A DNA stretch of 64,000 nucleotides from Moraxella ovis (GTDB taxonomy: Bacteria; Pseudomonadota; Gammaproteobacteria; Pseudomonadales; Moraxellaceae), in NCBI RefSeq assembly GCF_900453105.1, contig NZ_UGPW01000001.1, positions 62,001-126,000 of the forward strand, written 5' to 3'. A program made the translations under genes and the position numbers. The notes beneath the pieces were generated by a model. It was not told the DNA's origin and made no database searches. It worked only from the letters and a program-made list of their open reading frames with translations. Of this stretch, positions 15,861 to 26,031 are shown one piece after another (the first letter of the stretch is position 1; every line of letters begins with the position of its first letter).

Positions 15861-15987
15861 GTCTAAAAAGTATGCTGAACTAGGTTTTCCGTTAACCCTG
15901 AGCCTATCGAAGGGTAGGACAACCGTTATGGTTCGACAGGCTCACCACGAACGGTTTTCCTTGTAGCATACTTTTTGAACCAGAGCC
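15861..15987 (-). repeat. MITE-like repeat, copy 2 (inverted relative to copy 1)
   Basis: GTCTAAAAAGTATGCTGAAC at the left and GTAGCATACTTTTTGAACC at the right match the ends of the 13087-13212 element in reverse. Inside are the palindrome-like pieces CCCTGAGCCTATCGAAGGG and GGTTCGACAGGCTCACC. The two copies bound a 2.9-kb segment holding cassettes 6 to 8. Confidence 0.7.
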
Positions 15988-16087
15988 GAAAGTAATTGTT
16001 TGTCATCTTATTTTAAAAAATATTGCTATATTTTTTATAAAATTATTGATTGACTTGTTAAGCTTAAATTAATTTTAGAATGTAGTC

Positions 16088-16485
16088 ATGATTATTAAAA
16101 TCAAACCGCTTAATGGTTGTGTTGTAGACACATCGTTTTTTGTAAATGGTCATTACTTGGCAAAAGACAAAAAAACAATGCTTTTGTTTGCGCTGCTACG
16201 GATTTGCTAAAATGTGAATTAAAATCCATTTTTGGCGATGTGCTTAATTTGACTTGGCATAAAGCGATAAAAGAAATAAAAAAGGGTACTGCATATTCTG
16301 AATATACATTGAAGCAAGAAAGTGTGTCTTTGTTAAAAGATATCCATAGGTATTATGGAGCTTTTGAACTGACTTTTTTTGAAGAAAGTAAAAAGACACT
16401 AATTTATCAATCAAAAGAATTAAACATTAAGGATATTGATATGAATTATCCCATAAAGATGAACAGTGCAATTAGGATAGTTTGA
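16088..16485 (+). pseudogene. Unknown soluble protein in the immunity position before the outer-membrane gene (frameshifted)
   Basis: ATG 16088 opens MIIKIKPLNGCVVDTSFFVN and stops early. From the seven-A run 16169-16175 another frame continues NNAFVCAATDLLKCELKSIF to 16485. One more A would join them into a ~132-residue protein with no membrane segment. I recognise no family. It stands where an immunity gene stands in the other cassettes but has no precursor gene in front of it, so it may be another orphan. Confidence 0.5.
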
Positions 16486-16494
16486 GATGATATT

Positions 16495-17433
16495 ATGAGA
16501 TTGAAACTTTTATTGCTAACTTTAACCACCTTACCACTCATCGCCCACGCCGATCTACCTCTCACAGTAGAAGATATCTTGGCGGATAAAAACCGCTTTA
16601 AATTGGATACCGAACTTAGCTATTTTAATCAACAAAAAACATCGGCGGCGGCACAAGGCTTTAACAGCGTAGACTTAGGCGGTGGAAGAACCATTTATTT
16701 GCCTAATATTGGCGAGAGCAATACCAATACCGATAGCCTAATTGCATCTTTTGGAATGCGTTATGGTGTGAGTGATAGACTAGAAATGGGTATTAAGACT
16801 AACGGTGTCTATCGCGATGACCGTCATCAAAATGGTGCGGATTTATCAAAGTCAAGCGATACAAGCCTAAATGATGTGAGCCTAGCCACCCAATACCAAG
16901 TCATCAAAAACCATAAAACCTTGCCTGATAGCTTGTTGTTTGGCGAATTATCACTTTATGACAACACACAAGGACTCAAAAATAAATCGGGCGGTTCGGC
17001 ACTTGTGGGTTTGAGCGTTTATACTGTCAATGACCCGATTGTGCTAAGTCTTACAGGTACTTACCAACATCAAACAAAGCGTGAATTACAAAATGGCGGC
17101 CGTATTCATTTGGGCGATACAGCGACACTCAATGGCTCGGTGGGTTTTGCGGTTAATCCTGATATTACGCTGACAGGCGGTGTGAGTGTTCGCCACAAAT
17201 GGGCGGACAAAAACGACTTTGGCAACATAGAAAACAACCAAACACAAACCGCTTTAAATCTTGGTTTGGCTTATGCACTAAGTGCAAGAAGTAACTTGAC
17301 TGCTAATGTTCGCACACCAATTTCAGGAGCTAGCGGTAGTACGGTATCGGTTGGATTGACCACCAAGATTGGGGAGTTGCCACCGCCTTTATCTCAAAAA
17401 TACCGCCAAGCCAACAATCAAAATATCCAATAA
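16495..17433 (+). CDS. Outer-membrane beta-barrel protein of the bacteriocin-like locus
   Basis: A 312-residue protein with a signal peptide (MRLKLLLLTLTTLPLIAHA, cleaved before DLPLTVEDILADK). The rest alternates short polar and hydrophobic stretches typical of an outer-membrane barrel (SLIASFGMRYGVSDRLEMGI, ITLTGGVSVRHKW, ALNLGLAYALSARSNLTANV). The overall look recalls the transporter family named for phenol MetA degradation (Pfam Phenol_MetA_deg), but I cannot confirm that. Its first ~35 codons are present in four dead copies inside the array, so it is the original end piece of the locus. It precedes the C39 peptidase by a few bases. It could be the exit channel or a surface partner. Confidence 0.75.
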   Translation: MRLKLLLLTLTTLPLIAHADLPLTVEDILADKNRFKLDTELSYFNQQKTSAAAQGFNSVDLGGGRTIYLPNIGESNTNTDSLIASFGMRYGVSDRLEMGIKTNGVYRDDRHQNGADLSKSSDTSLNDVSLATQYQVIKNHKTLPDSLLFGELSLYDNTQGLKNKSGGSALVGLSVYTVNDPIVLSLTGTYQHQTKRELQNGGRIHLGDTATLNGSVGFAVNPDITLTGGVSVRHKWADKNDFGNIENNQTQTALNLGLAYALSARSNLTANVRTPISGASGSTVSVGLTTKIGELPPPLSQKYRQANNQNIQ

Positions 17434-17461
17434 TAATTTAATGGCTAAGATTGTAATCGTA

Positions 17462-18091
17462 ATGAAAAAAGCTCTTTTATTTATAGTTGCTTTTAGCATA
17501 AATTTGGCTTATGCAGATTGGCATACACCCAAAACACTTAGCACAAAGACCACTTACACCGATATTAAAAATAGCAAAGTTACCAAGCAAGATGTGGATT
17601 ATTCTTGCGGTGCATCATCGCTTTCTACCATTTTAACTTACTTTTACCAAACGCCTAAAACAGAACGGCAAATTTTGGACGATATGGCATTAGATGATGT
17701 GATGTCATCGTTTTTGGATTTGGCAAAGGTCAGCGAAAAATATGGTTTTACTGCTCGTGGTGTAATGATGGATTATGACACACTTGTCAAGCTTAAAATT
17801 CCTGCCATTGTTTATGTCAATCATAAGCGAAGTGACCATTTTAGTGTGGTGCGTGCCATTGATGAGTACAATGTTTATTTGGCAGACAGTAGCTGGGGCA
17901 ATCGCACACTAACACGCCGTCAGTTTGAAAAGATGTGGCTTACCACAGACAACTACACCAGAGGCAAGGTGCTACTTATCTTGCCCACCACCAACACCCA
18001 AAAAAATCTTGCCGATACCACTTTTACTGCCATCGTTGATACCCAAAAACTACTCAGGCAAACACCTGCGTTATTTTGGCGGTTCTTGTAA
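17462..18091 (+). CDS. Free-standing periplasmic C39-family peptidase
   Basis: A 209-residue protein with a signal peptide (MKKALLFIVAFSINLAYA, cleaved before DW). ATG 17441 would add seven residues; neither start has a good ribosome site. C39 peptidases cut after double-glycine leaders. The catalytic set is complete: Gln43 and Cys49 in KQDVDYSCGASSL, His126 in RSDHFSVV, and Asp142 in YLADSSWG. Unlike bacteriocin exporters, no ABC transporter membrane or ATPase domain is attached or nearby, so cleavage should happen in the periplasm. It is the natural processing enzyme for the ETEG-A leaders upstream. Confidence 0.85.
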   Translation: MKKALLFIVAFSINLAYADWHTPKTLSTKTTYTDIKNSKVTKQDVDYSCGASSLSTILTYFYQTPKTERQILDDMALDDVMSSFLDLAKVSEKYGFTARGVMMDYDTLVKLKIPAIVYVNHKRSDHFSVVRAIDEYNVYLADSSWGNRTLTRRQFEKMWLTTDNYTRGKVLLILPTTNTQKNLADTTFTAIVDTQKLLRQTPALFWRFL

Positions 18092-18380
18092 CTTGGGCTG
18101 ATTTTTGATGTTTTTGGTATTTTTAGAGTTTATCATTACGCTTGTATTAGTATTTAAACCTAGCAAAATTTTTTTGCTATACCGCAGTTTTTGGACAAGT
18201 TTTCTAAAAAATTTCCCTTATTCACATTTTAAAACTCTTTGCAACTTGTTATGTTTTGTCAAATGGCGTAAACTATGCACAGTATGGTATTTTTTTATAA
18301 ATTGGACAGTTTGATTGGCTTTTTAAGTGATGATTTAAAAAACCAATCAAGAAAACACCATTGACTGAGAGTGTTAAATT

Positions 18381-21233
18381 ATGACAAAAAGTAGCAAAGA
18401 TACGGTGGCTTATCAAAGCACCGAACTCACCGCAGATGGTGCAGCGTACATCGAGGCGTTGTACGAGGGCTATTTGGCGGATAAGGCAAGTGTGGGCATC
18501 GAGTGGCAAAAATACTTTGCCGATTATGAGCAAGCAGGCGATGCCCCGCACAACGCGATCAAAGAGCAGTATTTGCTACTTGCCCGCAACCAAACAAACG
18601 CCCGTCCTGATCAAGCCCAAGGCGGCAGCACTGACTGCAACCCTAAACAAATGGCAGTTCAGCAGTTGATCTCTGCTTATCGTCGTCGTGGTCATCGCAA
18701 AGCTCAGCTTGACCCATTGGCACTACAGCAGCGTGCACCTGTTGAAGATTTGACCTTGGCTTATCATGGTCTGTCTGAAGCAGATCTTGACACGACTTTC
18801 CCAACCAGCGATCTTGCCATCGGTAAATCTGAAGCAACCCTACGCGAGATTATTGAGATTCTAGAGCGTGTGTATTGTGGCAGTATTGGCTATGAATACA
18901 TGCATGTATTCACAGCGACCGAGAAACGTTGGTTCGAAAATTACATCGAATCAAACCACGGTCATATCCGCTTCGATAAAGACAAAAAACTAGAAATCTT
19001 TGACCGTCTAACCGCTGCCGAAGGTCTGGAAAAATACCTTGCGCGTAAATATACCGGCGTGAAACGCTTCGGTCTAGAAGGTGGTGAAAGCTTCATTCCT
19101 GCTGTGCACGAGATGATTCAGCGTGTTGGTGGCTATGGCGCCAAAGAAGTCGTTATCGGCATGGCACACCGCGGTCGTCTGAACCTACTTGTGAACATCA
19201 TGGGTAAGAACCCATCTGTACTGTTTGATGAATTTGACGGCAAGATCCAGCCTACCGTTGGTTCTGGTGATGTAAAATACCACAACGGTTTTAGCTCGAA
19301 CGTCGTTACCAAGGGCGGTGAGCTGCACTTGGCATTGGCGTATAACCCATCGCATCTAGAGATCGTCTCTCCAGTGATGCTGGGCTCAGTGCGTGCGCGT
19401 CAAGCTCGTCGTTCTGAAGAATACGGCTATGACATTGATAACAGCACGGTGATGCCAATTGTGGTGCACGGTGATGCTGCGTTTGCTGGCCAAGGTGTTA
19501 ACCAAGAAACTTTCCAAATGTCACAAACTCGTGCCTACAAGACAGGCGGCACGCTGCACGTTGTGATTAATAACCAAGTTGGCTTCACCACATCACGCCC
19601 AGAAGACGCGCGTTCTACTGAGTACTGTACTGACGTAGCGAAGATGGTTCACGCACCTGTTATCCATGTTAATGGTGACGATCCTGAAGCGGTGGTATTT
19701 GCCTCTCAGCTATTGGTAGATTATCGCCAAGAATTCGGTCGTGACATCGTGCTTGACATCGTCTGCTACCGCCGTAACGGTCATAACGAATCAGACGAGC
19801 CGTCAGCCACTCAGCCATTGATGTATCAAATCATCAAAAAACTACCAACCACTCGCACCAGATATGCTGAGCAGTTGGCAAAAGAAAATGTACTGACCAA
19901 AGAAGAGTCAGCACAAATCGAAGATAACTACCGTGTGGCACTTGATAACGGTCAAGATGTGGCTCAAGGTCTGGCGACAGAGCCTGATACCAGCCTATTC
20001 GTTGACTGGACGCCTTATGTGGGTCACAAGCTAGAAGACGACTGGGAAACTGGCGTTGACATCGAGAAGCTAAAATCTTATGGTCAAGCCATGGCAAAAG
20101 TGCCAGAAGGCTTTGAACTACAGCGTCAGGTCGCCAAAGTTCTAGAACAACGTCTTGCCATGCAGACAGGCGAAGAGCCATTGAACTGGGGCGCTGCTGA
20201 GACATTGGCATATGCATCACTGGTTGATGAAGGTCTGCTTGTGCGTATCACAGGTGAAGACGTGGGTCGTGGTACATTCTCGCACCGTCATTCTGAACTG
20301 TATAACCAAAAAGACGGTAGCATGTATATCCCGCTTCAGCACATCCGCGAAGGTCAAGCACGTTTTGCTACCTATAACTCGCTACTGTCAGAAGAGGCGG
20401 TACTTGCCTTTGAATACGGCTATGCGACCACAGTGCCAAATGCACTGATCGTATGGGAAGCACAGTTTGGCGATTTTGCTAACGGTGCTCAGGTTGTGAT
20501 TGACCAGTTCATCGCAAGTGGTGAGACCAAGTGGCAGCGTCTGGCAGGCCTTACCATGCTATTGCCGCACGGCTTTGAAGGTCAAGGCCCTGAGCACTCA
20601 TCAGCACGTCTAGAGCGTTATTTACAGCTGTGTGCTGAAGACAACATGCAAGTGATCACACCGACCACACCAGCACAGATCTTCCATGCGCTACGCCGTC
20701 AGGTTATCCGCCCTGCGCGTAAGCCATTGATCGTAATGTCGCCTAAGTCATTGCTTCGTCATCCGCTTGCGACATCGACGCTTGATGAGCTTGCAAATGG
20801 TAAGTTTGAAACTGTACTGCCAGAGATCGACGCATTGGACAACAGCAAAGTAACTCGCCTTGTGCTATGTGGTGGCAAGGTATACTACGAGCTTCTGGGT
20901 CAGCGCCGTAAACTGGGTCTAGATCACGTGGCGATCGTACGTATCGAGCAGCTATATCCGCTACCAGAAGCGCGCATCTTGGCAGAGTTCGCGAAGTATC
21001 CAAACCTAGCTGATGTCGTGTGGGCGCAAGAAGAGCCATTGAACCAAGGTGCTTGGTACTATCTATTGCCTGAGATGTATCGCATCATGGCGACTCAGTC
21101 AGCTAACTTGGCAGCGCCTGCAGCACGTCCTGCAGCGGCAGCACCTGCGACCGGCTCTCCGAAGATCCACAATGCTCAGCAGCAAGCACTAATCGCTGAT
21201 GCGCTAGGCGTGACAGTAGAACAATTGCAATAA
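18381..21233 (+). CDS. sucA: 2-oxoglutarate dehydrogenase E1 component
   Basis: Thiamine-diphosphate-dependent E1 subunit of the oxoglutarate dehydrogenase complex, 950 residues. The N-terminal E2-binding helix region (AAYIEALYEGYLADKASVG), the HRGRLNLLVNIMGK motif, and the cofactor site around GDAAFAGQGVNQETFQMSQ are intact. Near the C-terminus an Ala/Pro-rich stretch (AAPAARPAAAAPATG) precedes a final ~25-residue helix, an unusual tail. The 290 bases between the C39 gene and sucA hold no convincing gene. It is followed by sucB after a hairpin. Confidence 0.96.
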   Translation: MTKSSKDTVAYQSTELTADGAAYIEALYEGYLADKASVGIEWQKYFADYEQAGDAPHNAIKEQYLLLARNQTNARPDQAQGGSTDCNPKQMAVQQLISAYRRRGHRKAQLDPLALQQRAPVEDLTLAYHGLSEADLDTTFPTSDLAIGKSEATLREIIEILERVYCGSIGYEYMHVFTATEKRWFENYIESNHGHIRFDKDKKLEIFDRLTAAEGLEKYLARKYTGVKRFGLEGGESFIPAVHEMIQRVGGYGAKEVVIGMAHRGRLNLLVNIMGKNPSVLFDEFDGKIQPTVGSGDVKYHNGFSSNVVTKGGELHLALAYNPSHLEIVSPVMLGSVRARQARRSEEYGYDIDNSTVMPIVVHGDAAFAGQGVNQETFQMSQTRAYKTGGTLHVVINNQVGFTTSRPEDARSTEYCTDVAKMVHAPVIHVNGDDPEAVVFASQLLVDYRQEFGRDIVLDIVCYRRNGHNESDEPSATQPLMYQIIKKLPTTRTRYAEQLAKENVLTKEESAQIEDNYRVALDNGQDVAQGLATEPDTSLFVDWTPYVGHKLEDDWETGVDIEKLKSYGQAMAKVPEGFELQRQVAKVLEQRLAMQTGEEPLNWGAAETLAYASLVDEGLLVRITGEDVGRGTFSHRHSELYNQKDGSMYIPLQHIREGQARFATYNSLLSEEAVLAFEYGYATTVPNALIVWEAQFGDFANGAQVVIDQFIASGETKWQRLAGLTMLLPHGFEGQGPEHSSARLERYLQLCAEDNMQVITPTTPAQIFHALRRQVIRPARKPLIVMSPKSLLRHPLATSTLDELANGKFETVLPEIDALDNSKVTRLVLCGGKVYYELLGQRRKLGLDHVAIVRIEQLYPLPEARILAEFAKYPNLADVVWAQEEPLNQGAWYYLLPEMYRIMATQSANLAAPAARPAAAAPATGSPKIHNAQQQALIADALGVTVEQLQ

Positions 21234-21240
21234 TTCATCA

Positions 21241-21280
21241 GCCAAACTGACCAAAGGTGGTCGGTTTGGCATTATTTATG
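21241..21280 (+). terminator. Terminator-like hairpin between sucA and sucB
   Basis: GCCAAACTGACC pairs with GGTCGGTTTGGC around a short loop, followed by ATTATTTATG. The U-tract is poor, so it may only reduce read-through or stabilise the sucA mRNA end. Confidence 0.5.
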
Positions 21281-21320
21281 ATTTTTATATTAAAATTTGA
21301 CATAAACGTAGGAGTTTATC

Positions 21321-22541
21321 ATGGCTGAAATTAAAGCCCCAGTATTCCCAGAATCGGTACAAGACGGCACCATCGTAGAATGGCACGTTGCCGAAGGCGA
21401 GCAAGTATCACGTGACCAACTGCTTGCAGAAATCGAGACCGATAAAGTTGTTCTAGAAGTTGTTGCACCTGATGATGGCGTTGTAACCAGCATTGTAAAA
21501 GGCGTAGATGACACCGTACTATCTGCTGAAGTTATCGCGAAATTCGAAGCGGGTGCAACTGCTGAACCTAAAGCAGGTAATGCAGAAGAACTGTCAAAAG
21601 AAGAAGCTGACAAAGGCACCACCATCGATCCTGCAAGCGTTGCTGCACCAGTACAGCCAAAAGGCGCTGAAGGTGATTTTAAAGATCAAAGCCCAGCCGT
21701 TCGTAAAGCTGCCAAAGAAACTGGCATCAATCCTGCTGATGTTCAAGGCTCAGGTCGTGGCGGTCGTGTGACTAAGTCTGACATGATCAACCCAACGCTA
21801 AAAACCACTTCTGGTAGCGTTATCGCGACTGCTGTTGGTGAGCGTGCTGAGACTCGCGTTCCGATGACTCGTCTACGTAAGCGTATCGCTGAGCGTCTAT
21901 TGTCTGCTACTCAAGAAACCGCAATGCTAACCACGTTCAACGAAGTGAACATGAAGCCGCTCATGGACTTGCGTGCCAAATACAAAGACCAATTCGAAAA
22001 ACGCCACGGCGTAAAATTGGGCTTCATGTCGCTGTTCGTTAAAGCAGCTACCGAAGCATTGAAGCGTTTCCCTGCGGTGAACGCTTCTATCGATGGCGAT
22101 GACATCGTATATCACGGCTACTATGACGTGGGCGTGGCGGTGTCAAGCGACCGTGGTCTGGTTGTGCCTGTTCTACGTGACACTGACAGCATGGGTCTTG
22201 CCGATATCGAAGGCGGCATCCGTGACTATGCGGTTAAAGCGCGCGAAGGTAAATTGGCAATCGAAGAGATGACCGGTGGTACATTCACCATCACTAACGG
22301 TGGTGTGTTCGGTTCACTACTATCTACGCCAATCATCAACCCACCACAAACTGCCATCCTAGGCATGCACGCCATCAACGAACGCCCAATGGCGGTAAAT
22401 GGCGAAGTGGTTATCCTACCAATGATGTACCTAGCTCTATCTTATGACCACCGTCTGATCGATGGTAAAGATGCGGTTCAATTCTTGGTAGCCATCAAAG
22501 AGTTGATTGAAGACCCAGCGCGTCTGATCTTAGATCTATAA
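21321..22541 (+). CDS. sucB: Dihydrolipoyl succinyltransferase, E2 of oxoglutarate dehydrogenase
   Basis: A 406-residue E2 subunit. One lipoyl domain is at residues ~1-75 with the lipoylated Lys in [12 protein letters not shown] peripheral-subunit-binding domain follows at about residues 115-150 ([18 protein letters not shown]). The C-terminal catalytic domain has the active-site His in [12 protein letters not shown]. It transfers succinyl groups to CoA. A good Shine-Dalgarno (AGGAG) precedes ATG 21321. Confidence 0.97.
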   Translation: MAEIKAPVFPESVQDGTIVEWHVAEGEQVSRDQLLAEIETDKVVLEVVAPDDGVVTSIVKGVDDTVLSAEVIAKFEAGATAEPKAGNAEELSKEEADKGTTIDPASVAAPVQPKGAEGDFKDQSPAVRKAAKETGINPADVQGSGRGGRVTKSDMINPTLKTTSGSVIATAVGERAETRVPMTRLRKRIAERLLSATQETAMLTTFNEVNMKPLMDLRAKYKDQFEKRHGVKLGFMSLFVKAATEALKRFPAVNASIDGDDIVYHGYYDVGVAVSSDRGLVVPVLRDTDSMGLADIEGGIRDYAVKAREGKLAIEEMTGGTFTITNGGVFGSLLSTPIINPPQTAILGMHAINERPMAVNGEVVILPMMYLALSYDHRLIDGKDAVQFLVAIKELIEDPARLILDL

Positions 22542-22547
22542 TAAAAG

Positions 22548-24043
<1,496 letters not shown>

Positions 24044-24059
24044 TTGACTTTCTCAATAA

Positions 24060-24088
24060 AAAAACACCCATCATAGGGTGTTTTTTTA
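24060..24088 (+). terminator. Rho-independent terminator of the suc-lpd block
   Basis: AAAACACCC (24061-24069) pairs with GGGTGTTTT and is followed by a run of T residues (to 24087). It lies 17 bases after the lpdA stop. Confidence 0.88.
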
Positions 24089-24242
24089 TGGCAATGTTTT
24101 AAGATGCTCAAATCGCTGGACGAAGTTTTGATTTCACTGCCAATCCCAAACGCATTTTAATAGGGTCTGAAAGGTAGTTTGGTATATTATTTTGAGTTGG
24201 TTTGGGTATCAAAGTGCGTGAAATTAGATTTGATATAAAAAA

Positions 24243-24268
24243 ATCGCTCAATGATGAGCGATTTTTTC
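24243..24268 (-). terminator. Rho-independent terminator of the autotransporter gene
   Basis: AAATCGCTCAATGATGAGCGATTTTTT is a strong hairpin (AATCGCTCA/TGAGCGATT) lying about 17-42 bases downstream of the autotransporter stop on the minus strand. T/A tracts on both sides allow termination from either direction. Confidence 0.75.
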
Positions 24269-24284
24269 ATGCAATGATCGTGGA

Positions 24285-25502
24285 TTATTTCCAACGATAG
24301 CCTGCACCAGCACCAAAAGTACCAGAGCCAGAGGAATTTACTGAGCCACCGATCTTATAGGTAAAGGCACCAGTCTCACTTGCACCAGTAAGACCAACTG
24401 CTACCGCACTTTCACCATTATAGAAGCCTGTACCACCAGTGATGTAGTGGCTACCAGCAGCCGGTGCTGGCATCATGGCAAGGGCCACAGCACCAGCCAC
24501 GCCTGCACTTAGCTTGTCATCAAGCTTGTTGATCTTGTCATTGATTGGCTGTAAATCAACTGCTGCTGGCGACTTGCTCATCAAGGTCGCGATGTCCGCT
24601 TGGTTCTTGGCAATGTTCTGAGTATTTTTCGCAGTTTGTTCAGCTGTTTTTTGAGTGGCAGTGATATTGTCAGCGATTTCGTCGATGAGGACATTGGTCG
24701 CAGTACCAAGATCATTGATTGAGTCGGTATGTGCTTCTAGAGCAGCACGGTTTTTTGCCACTTCATCAACAGTGGTTTCAGAAATCACCGCCAACTTGAA
24801 GATGTCATTGGTGTTCTCAGCGATTTCGTCGATGAGGACATTGGTCGCAGTACCAAGATCATTGATTGAGTCGGTATGTGCTTCTAGAGCAGCACGGTTT
24901 TTTGCCACTTCATCAACAGTGGTTTCAGAAATCACCGCCAACTTGAAGATGTCATTGGTGTTCTCAGCGATTTCGTCGATGAGGACATTGGTCGCAGTAC
25001 CAAGATCATTGATTGAGTCGGTATGTGCTTCTAGAGCAGCACGGTTTTTTGCCACTTCATCAACAGTGGTTTCAGAAATCACCGCCAACTTGAAGATGTC
25101 ATTGGTGTTCTCAGCGATTTCGTCGATGAGGACATCGTCTGTTGCACTCAAAGCACTAACAATATCACCCACGCCATCAAGAGCAGCATAGTGGTCTCCA
25201 ATTGCCTCATGAGCTAGTTTAAACCATTCTGAAAGGTTATCAAGATCGGTGCTTGTTTCTTCTGCAGCAATCTCTAAATTTTCTATTCTTTCATAGTTCA
25301 ATTCACCAAGGTTGGCTAGTTCCGTAGTACTTTCTGTATAGTACGATTTAACTTGAGCAGCCGCTTGACCAGCTACCGTACTTGCCACAGCCAATGCCAA
25401 TGCAGATGCGATCACACGACCTTTTGAACGAGAAGTGGCGATCTCTGAACAGACGACCGATTGACCAAGCGAGTTGCGCTTGACTTTAAAGATTTTATTC
25501 AC
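24285..25502 (-). CDS. Trimeric autotransporter adhesin
   Basis: A 405-residue surface protein started at GTG 25502, with AGGAG 8 bases upstream; the longer open frame upstream has no support. The N-terminus is an extended signal peptide (VNKIFKVKRNSLGQSVVCSE, then a hydrophobic core ending GQAAA). A coiled-coil stalk follows, with three identical 49-residue repeats beginning NVLIDEIAENTNDIFKLAV. The tail holds KNQADIATLMSKSPAAVDLQ and a YadA-like membrane anchor with the alternating GSHYITGGTGFYNGESAVAV, ending GAGYRWK. Such proteins bind host cells or matrix. The N-terminal passenger head is short. It is flanked by terminators and stands alone. Confidence 0.88.
   Translation of the reverse strand: MNKIFKVKRNSLGQSVVCSEIATSRSKGRVIASALALAVASTVAGQAAAQVKSYYTESTTELANLGELNYERIENLEIAAEETSTDLDNLSEWFKLAHEAIGDHYAALDGVGDIVSALSATDDVLIDEIAENTNDIFKLAVISETTVDEVAKNRAALEAHTDSINDLGTATNVLIDEIAENTNDIFKLAVISETTVDEVAKNRAALEAHTDSINDLGTATNVLIDEIAENTNDIFKLAVISETTVDEVAKNRAALEAHTDSINDLGTATNVLIDEIADNITATQKTAEQTAKNTQNIAKNQADIATLMSKSPAAVDLQPINDKINKLDDKLSAGVAGAVALAMMPAPAAGSHYITGGTGFYNGESAVAVGLTGASETGAFTYKIGGSVNSSGSGTFGAGAGYRWK
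24671..25111 (-). repeat. Three exact 147-bp tandem repeats in the adhesin stalk
   Basis: The sequence CAGCGATTTCGTCGATGAGG recurs at 24671, 24818, 24965 and 25112, spacing 147 bases each time. The three full units appear identical. Each encodes 49 residues, so changes in copy number keep the frame and alter stalk length. Confidence 0.9.
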
Positions 25503-26031
25503 AAGATAACTCCTATCTGATATCTGATTTGTGATGGAAAGGTAAATAAGAACCCAGTGTGTAGCTTTTGAGCACTTATCGCCATATGTTTTAACACTGT
25601 CTTGCTCTATGGTAACAAGGCATCGCTTTTGTGTCAAATATATTTTTAGCATCATTTGAAGCCTTTCTATAAAAAAATTTTTTTGGATTTTTTGGGGTTG
25701 TTTTGGCAATTATTATGTGTGGCGATTGGCGTTTCGTCGCATCCCCCATTCTGCTTCTAGTCAGCGTCTGCTGGGAATAGATGTCGTTTGAATGCTGGGA
25801 TGTCGCTGTGTCTGGGGTGCATAAGATGAGCGGATGTATTATTGGCGAGATAGGTCATTTGCCTGCATTGTCATTATGCGATGTGTGTTATAATCGAACA
25901 TTGATTGAATGTCATGAGGTTGAATGGTCATGATGGATCATTTGGCTGGTCTGATGCTCAAGGTGTCATGACTTTTTTGAATCGCTGTTATTTAATCATA
26001 GTAGCCATTGTAGATGTGATAGGTAGTTTAG
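25503..26031. other. Intergenic region between the divergent adhesin and galU genes
   Basis: No convincing gene in 529 bases. It contains an A7T7 tract with further T and G runs at about 25672-25700 upstream of the adhesin, and TATAAT at 25889-25894 with a weak TTGTCA (25868-25873) that may serve galU. Homopolymers in front of Moraxella adhesin genes can be phase-variable, but these are short. Confidence 0.45.

Noticed and set aside
13087..15987. A composite transposon carrying cassettes 6-8
   Set aside because: The two ~126-bp elements have inverted ends but there is no transposase and no visible target duplication, so only MITE-like repeats are claimed.
7430..18091. A CRISPR array or prophage
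   Set aside because: The repeats are gene-sized and unevenly spaced, with no short regular repeat-spacer pattern and no phage structural, integrase or Cas genes.
7430..18091. A standard microcin locus with a type I exporter
   Set aside because: No ABC exporter, membrane-fusion protein or TolC gene is in the island, and the precursors have Sec signal peptides.
18105..18314. Hydrophobic open frame of 69 codons between the C39 gene and sucA
   Set aside because: Low-complexity T-rich DNA yields Phe/Leu-rich frames by chance; no ribosome site, and it follows no precursor gene, so I did not call it an immunity gene.
24655..25191. Long plus-strand frame opposite the adhesin repeats
   Set aside because: It is the reverse complement of an exact tandem repeat, so its own repeats are a by-product of the adhesin gene.
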